From: Sipunculus nudus
Lineage: Eukaryota > Annelida > Sipuncula > Golfingiida > Sipunculidae
NCBI GenBank assembly: GCA_026874595.1
Contig: CM049320.1
Span: 37,820,714-37,884,713 of the forward strand
Direction: 5' to 3'
DNA: 64,000 nt
This document shows positions 59,409 to 64,000 of the stretch, piece by piece. The notes beneath the pieces are model-generated. The model was given only the letters and a program-made list of their open reading frames with translations. It had not been told where the DNA came from and did no database searches. A program made the position numbers and the translations under genes. How positions within the stretch are numbered: position 1 is the first letter of the stretch; each line of letters starts with the position of its first letter.

Positions 59409-61374
59409 ATGGGTATCTTTCTGTGGCTTACCAGGAGTTTGATTTAACAATGACTCAGTTTGTTCATCAGCCTTTTGAAGGAAAACACAAATGCACACAA
59501 AAAATACACGTGACAGCTATTGTTATGGTCTTGCGGTATATATTCAGTTCTCTAATATATCTACCACATGTAGTACAGCATACACATATGTCAGATACCC
59601 ACTGTCACGTTATCGAGTAAAATCTCAGATAACCATTCTCACGTGAAACTAAAATGTTGAACTCTAGTAAAAAGCTAGTCCCTAATCCAAATGATTGATC
59701 CCACAATGGAAAAAATAATTTGAATTGTAAATATATTAGATTGATTCAAATTATGTACCTCTAATATTTAATAGGTTGTCCTTTAGGTGTTGCACAAATT
59801 TCTTGAAATCTTTTCAGAACCTTTTGGTCAGAACTTTTATATCGACAAATACTGGAATTGTAATGTCGCCAAACGAACCAACCTAAAGAACGTGTTGTTA
59901 GCTCTACGGCTGGTGAACATAAGCCTTTTTCGGGAGGGTGACAGGGGGAACTTACATTATTTTTAAGTGTCGAGATAATTCCATCCATAAGTATGTAGTT
60001 TTTTCATATTATCACCAATAATCTTTCAGTTAGGTATCTTATAATGTGAAAACATTGTAAAATGTTACATGTCAGTTGCTTCATAAAATTGTCATAAATG
60101 TTCGCTCTATCGTGAATATTTAAATCAGAAGTAAATTATGAATAATGAAATGCTGTAAACTGAGCAAACTCGTATGATAAAAACATGCTTAAAATATGTG
60201 ACAGCAGTGAAGAAATAATGATATTCTGTGGGAGGGATGTTGTTCTGTTTGTCTTAAATGTGGGGGGGGGGTTGAGATTAAATTTAACCAGGTGTCCTTT
60301 ATTCGCGGAGGGCCGGGGGGGGGGGGGGGGGGTGGGTTCTTCTGTCCAAACCTTATCTCAGCATTCAAATTGCTTGAGAACCATCTCCCGTGAATATCAA
60401 AACCGACGATACCTTACTAAAGAGAAACGAATATGATGCATTACTTTGACAACAAGAGCAGGCCTGGAGGGGATATATTTAGCTCCGCATCTGTGTTCAC
60501 TAACCTTTGGGCAAATCTTTTTAGACTGGCCTTGGACCATTATACGGTGCAGATGGTGAAATAAACACGTTCTTGTGCGCTGTCTGGTGTCCGTACGTGC
60601 GTACAATCACTCTACCCACCCCGAAACTCACCATATTTTCTTTCTAAGACAGGTGTGGGATAAGAGGACCATATGGAACATAAATATGATCTCTAACGGG
60701 CCGCTTTGAAAAAGAGGTAAATTTAAAAAATAAAAAGTTATCTTTTATAAGAAACATAAGTATATTTCAAATATCTGTTTTATTTCGTACATTAAAAATG
60801 ATAGATCAGAATGAATTAACGCTGAGTTGCTTCATAAATTATACAAATAGTTTATCAAGCTTTTAATGTAATATATGCATTTGTACTCAATCTGTTTATA
60901 CTTTTAAGTTTTTAGTATCTATATTCATGAGCATTCGTGTAATTTTACCTAAAGCAGAGTGCTAATTCGAGTCTGTTAAAAACGACCTGTTTTTTTTTTT
61001 TTTTTTTTTTAATATTTACTCATGAGAAAGTCTGTTCAAAACATAAGTTAAATGAAACAAAGAATACACACATTATTCTGGCAAACCTGACAAGATTGTA
61101 TATTTTTTTTCTGTATAATATGAGAATCATAGAACTCTACTTGAGAATATTAACTCCTAGTTAATTAATTAGATACATCCGGACATCCTTTTTGAAACTG
61201 ATCTTAGCCTAAAATGTGAAAACAGGTTCCCCGTAAATGCATTTTTCGATGCGAGAATATTTGGGACAGCACAAATGACATCGTCGTGAAAGAACCTCTA
61301 CGGACCGCATCATTTTACCTCGTGTGGGCCGAAGTTTGCCTATCCCTGTTCTCAACTAATATCTTTGCAACAAC
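58497..61374. other. Unassigned DNA
   Basis: (TA)n at 59334-59402, an 18-G run at 60315-60332 and a T-run near 60991-61010. The open frames at 58743-59015 (+) and 59761-59988 (-) have no recognisable motif. Confidence 0.4.
59334..59402. repeat. (TA)n microsatellite
   Basis: About 34 dinucleotides. Confidence 0.97.
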
Positions 61375-61415
61375 CTGATACATGTTTATCATGGAATTCT
61401 TTAACTATATATATA

Positions 61416-61467
<52 letters not shown>

Positions 61468-61491
61468 GCGTTCGAGAATTCCATGTATCAG
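61375..61491. repeat. Inverted repeat flanking a (TA)n tract
   Basis: AGAATTCCATGTATCAG (61475-61491) is the inverted copy of CTGATACATG...GAATTCT on the left (61375-61400), where a 9-base TTTATCATG is inserted. Between them is (TA)n at 61406-61464. The whole could form a cruciform. Confidence 0.7.
61406..61464. repeat. (TA)n microsatellite
   Basis: About 29 dinucleotides with one TTTA interruption. Confidence 0.97.
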
Positions 61492-61505
61492 ATGGATATA
61501 TATAT

Positions 61506-63528
61506 TATGACTCCTAAGCCATGACTCGGGATTGTTAAGAGTCACCCGCCGCTTACTCCAACGAGCTCATTTTTGTCTAGGGGTCCTGGTGTTATTCTGG
61601 AGTGGAGTGCTCAGCGGCGGAACAATGAAGACGAACAGTCTTTAGATGTAACACATGAAGTTTTATTTCTTGTTTTGGTGTTCAGTATACAATATATAAT
61701 TCTATTTCCGGTAGTGTTAAGTTCTCTTGAGTCTCCGGATATTCACTTGTTCTCTTAAGTACAATGTCTACTACTGACTTACGGACCCTTCTAGACTAGT
61801 GGCACCAGTATAGTCTATCTCTGTTTAATTCTAGTTGCAATTCTCCGTCACAAAGTGGTCCAGTTGATAGTGTTGTTTGCCGAGCCGATCTAAACTCCGG
61901 CCTCCGAGGAACTAGCGAAAAATTTCAGATTCACCTCTTTAGTCCTGATCTGCGCTAAGGAGATAAGTAAATCCTGATTGGTCGATATAGACCAGTTAAT
62001 GACTGCTGTCCCAAGCAGATCGGGTGACTGCAGCTGCTATATATACTGTGGTTGCCTTTATATTGGCGGGGCTGAATTTTCGCGGTTTTTATATTTTTTA
62101 AAGTTTCACGGGGTTCCTTTTTCGCGCTCTATCATTGGTCTAGTAGTGTATTTCATTATCAAAAATAGTTTCATTTACCGGCGATTTCACTATTATCTAG
62201 GTCTCCTATTTCTCTGCCCGGATATCGCATGTTCAAACACTCACAGACGGCTAAGCCGACGCCTGCGGGAAGCATTGACCCCGCTGGCTGTAATTAGTTC
62301 AGGGCCGAGGCTCATTAAAAAACAACTCAAATGTTATTAAGGTGTGTCGAGAAACCAACCTGTAACTACAAAACGGTATATTAAGTTTGTTTAGGGAAAC
62401 TGTCTTGATAAGGGTATCTTACTCCTGTTAATTAAAAGTCGAGTCGTAATCACCTGCTCAACCAACAAGGGACGCCTGTAGGTAGCCCCCTTGTTTCAGT
62501 ATCAAAGGCAGGGATGTGCCCAGAATAATTTGAATGCCGTTTATATATGTTGCTAATTACTTCCATATAGGTGGAAGAAGGAACCGTATTCAGTTTCTCA
62601 TGGTTAAAATCTGAAGCAAAACATAATATTCCACTGTTTTAAGGCACTTTGGCCCCAACATGAACTGCGACCTTTCAAATATATTCAAAACTCACGTCAT
62701 CACTAGCCAATCATACATCGTTTGGTGCGTCATGATTTCACAGAATTAGTCTTTTATACAATTACAAGATGACCCTACCCTAGCGGCTATATTCACTACT
62801 TTAGTGGCAAATTTTATTCATTAACATGACTAAATACGGCACAATGTGAACGAGTACCTTCTACTCAATATTCATTTTTTAGCGGCACTGGATGTCATTT
62901 AACTTGGCACACATACACGTAATTTTTAAATATTACTGACCAGCGGGCATTGACACTTTCCAGTCATGTGCCGGGGGAAAGGAATAACTCCCGGGCGCGT
63001 CCGCCGGAGTTAGCACGCACCTGCAAAGGGTCCCGGTGTTTTGCATCAAAGCCAACCGATATTATTTAAAATGGGCCCAGCATTCTCCCTGAATCATTTA
63101 TCGTATATGCACCAGGCTTGATGGACAATTACTACATAGCTGAAGATAAATATCAACTGTCGCAAACTATCGGCAGCTTCTGAAATTAATTATTATGGTC
63201 TGGTATATGTGCATTCAAAACTGCGCGGTTTCATTTTCGCGGTCAGGGAGCGACCGCGAATATCGCGAATTTGAAACCACCGCAAGTATATATGACATCT
63301 TAAGTAGCAAACCTGTTAAGTGTCAGGCACACACCCCTTGGGTGTATAATTAATTAAAGGGCCGAAACATTAGCACGTGAGAAACCTCGTTCCCTGCAGA
63401 TCCAAGAGAATACCAGTGGGCGTGGAGCCTCATTTAATCTTCCTACATTTTGTTGATAAAATTGATTAAATAAGCATAGTAATAATGAAAATATGTTAAA
63501 AGGGTTAAATATGCTACTGTTTTCCACA
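61506..63528 (-). mobile_element. Older solo LTR of the same family, split by a nested insertion
   Basis: 61506-62045 and 63287-63528 align in order with the 752-bp LTR at 27844, for example GCCATGACTCGGGATTGT, GCGGCGGAACAATGAAGACG, GGGCCGAAACATTAG and GCTACTGTTTTCCACA. They carry scattered substitutions and indels. Same orientation as the complete element. No internal Gag-Pol sequence is attached, so it is a solo LTR or a fragment. Both outer edges touch TA tracts. Confidence 0.9.
62046..63286. mobile_element. 1.24-kb element nested in the solo LTR
   Basis: It interrupts the LTR exactly where the intact LTR reads CTATACATATATTTGAC. Both sides show TATATA, a possible target duplication. The ends are imperfect inverted repeats: left GGCGGGGCTGAATTTTCGCG, right (minus strand) GCGGTGGTTTCAAATTCGCG. 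CGCGGTTT motifs recur near both ends. No protein recognised; the frame at 61978-62340 crosses the LTR junction. Probably a non-autonomous DNA transposon. Confidence 0.6.
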
Positions 63529-63533
63529 ATATA

Positions 63534-63577
<44 letters not shown>
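63529..63577. repeat. (TA)n microsatellite right of solo LTR
   Basis: About 24 dinucleotides with one TGTA interruption, directly after the LTR terminus. Confidence 0.96.
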
Positions 63578-63578
<1 letters not shown>

Positions 63579-63832
63579 CTTCTTGGGGAAAAAGACTATA
63601 CAGCATCACGCCCATCTATCGATCTTTAAGTATTTTGCCTTCGTACAAAAAATATATGAAAAACAATTATACGGCAACAATGAATCCGGATATTGTAAAA
63701 CCTTGTTATGTATCATACTTCCCCGTGACCCATATCCAGCTTCGTAGAATTTAATTTGAACTTTTTATATTAAATCGATATTTTTTTGTTTTTACCTTTT
63801 CCTTTATTAATAAACATTCATCAAATTTACAG

Positions 63833-63974
63833 ATGATTCTTTTCGTGAGAAAACAGCAGAGAGCAAATTCCGTGTTGTTCCTACAGGTGAATGTAGAGAC
63901 TGGAAGGAATATTTGCATGAAAAACCAAAGTTTGCTGAAAAGAATACTTTCAAATTTTCAGCATCGTCATATTA
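63833..63974 (+). CDS. Candidate internal exon of an unrecognised gene (partial)
   Basis: A T-rich tract and AATTTACAG precede it and a consensus GTAAGT donor follows (TATTA|GTAAGT). In phase 1 the frame is open throughout: DSFREKTAESKFRVVPTGEC, RDWKEYLHEKPKFAEKNTFK, FSASSY, leaving phase 2. No domain recognised; charged and Lys/Glu-rich. If the donor is not used, TAG follows at once and this would be a terminal exon. The rest of the gene would lie right of the window and, on the left, beyond or within the repeats. Confidence 0.4.
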
Positions 63975-64000
63975 GTAAGTAGGCGGTAGCTGTGAAAAGC

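Noticed and set aside
59761-59988. 75-residue minus-strand frame with scattered Cys and Trp
   Set aside because: No motif recognised, no splice signals that decide its ends; could be chance.

Overview
The window looks like nuclear DNA of a marine invertebrate, most likely a bivalve or other mollusc. It is AT-rich and sparse in genes, with large introns, many (TA)n tracts, tRNA-derived SINE-like copies and Helitron-like elements with tandem cores. The genes present (UDP-glycosyltransferase, C-type lectin, fibrinogen-related protein, leucine-rich-repeat protein) belong to families that are strongly expanded in molluscs. The assignment is inference from gene families and repeat style; nothing fixes the species.

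Layout. 1-4.9 kb: a 538-bp unit repeated three times, ending in a decayed C-type lectin exon. 4.9-9.4 kb: a 4.5-kb inverted-repeat (foldback) element with no recognisable protein. 9.4-17.5 kb: mostly unassigned DNA with one G/C-tract inverted-repeat element and one SINE-like copy. 17.6-19.1 kb: a complete single-coding-exon UDP-glycosyltransferase gene (+). 21.1-22.9 kb: a C-type lectin gene (-) of which three exons can be read. 27.8-35.4 kb: a complete LTR retrotransposon (-) with two apparently identical 752-bp LTRs, a tRNA-Pro-type primer site and a 1449-residue Gag-Pol ORF whose domain order is protease-integrase-RT-RNase H. 40.6-44.2 kb: a two-exon fibrinogen-related secreted protein gene (+) whose intron is largely a 41-bp minisatellite. 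47.0-49.5 kb: a pogo-like MITE, then a Helitron-like element with a dimeric tandem core rich in AGGTCA motifs. 50.1-50.7 kb: three phase-compatible candidate exons of an unrecognised gene. 53.4-54.1 kb: an LRR pseudogene. 61.5-63.5 kb: an older LTR of the same retrotransposon family, split by a 1.24-kb nested insertion. 63.8 kb: one candidate internal exon of a gene that leaves the window.

The host genes do not form an operon or a visible pathway. The lectin, fibrinogen-related and LRR loci are all of the innate-recognition type, and the UDP-glycosyltransferase is of the detoxification/conjugation type. Everything else is mobile or repetitive DNA. The most unusual items are the retrotransposon with Gypsy-type proteins in Copia-type order, the long foldback element, and two separate tandem arrays that share an alternating ~143/146-bp spacing.
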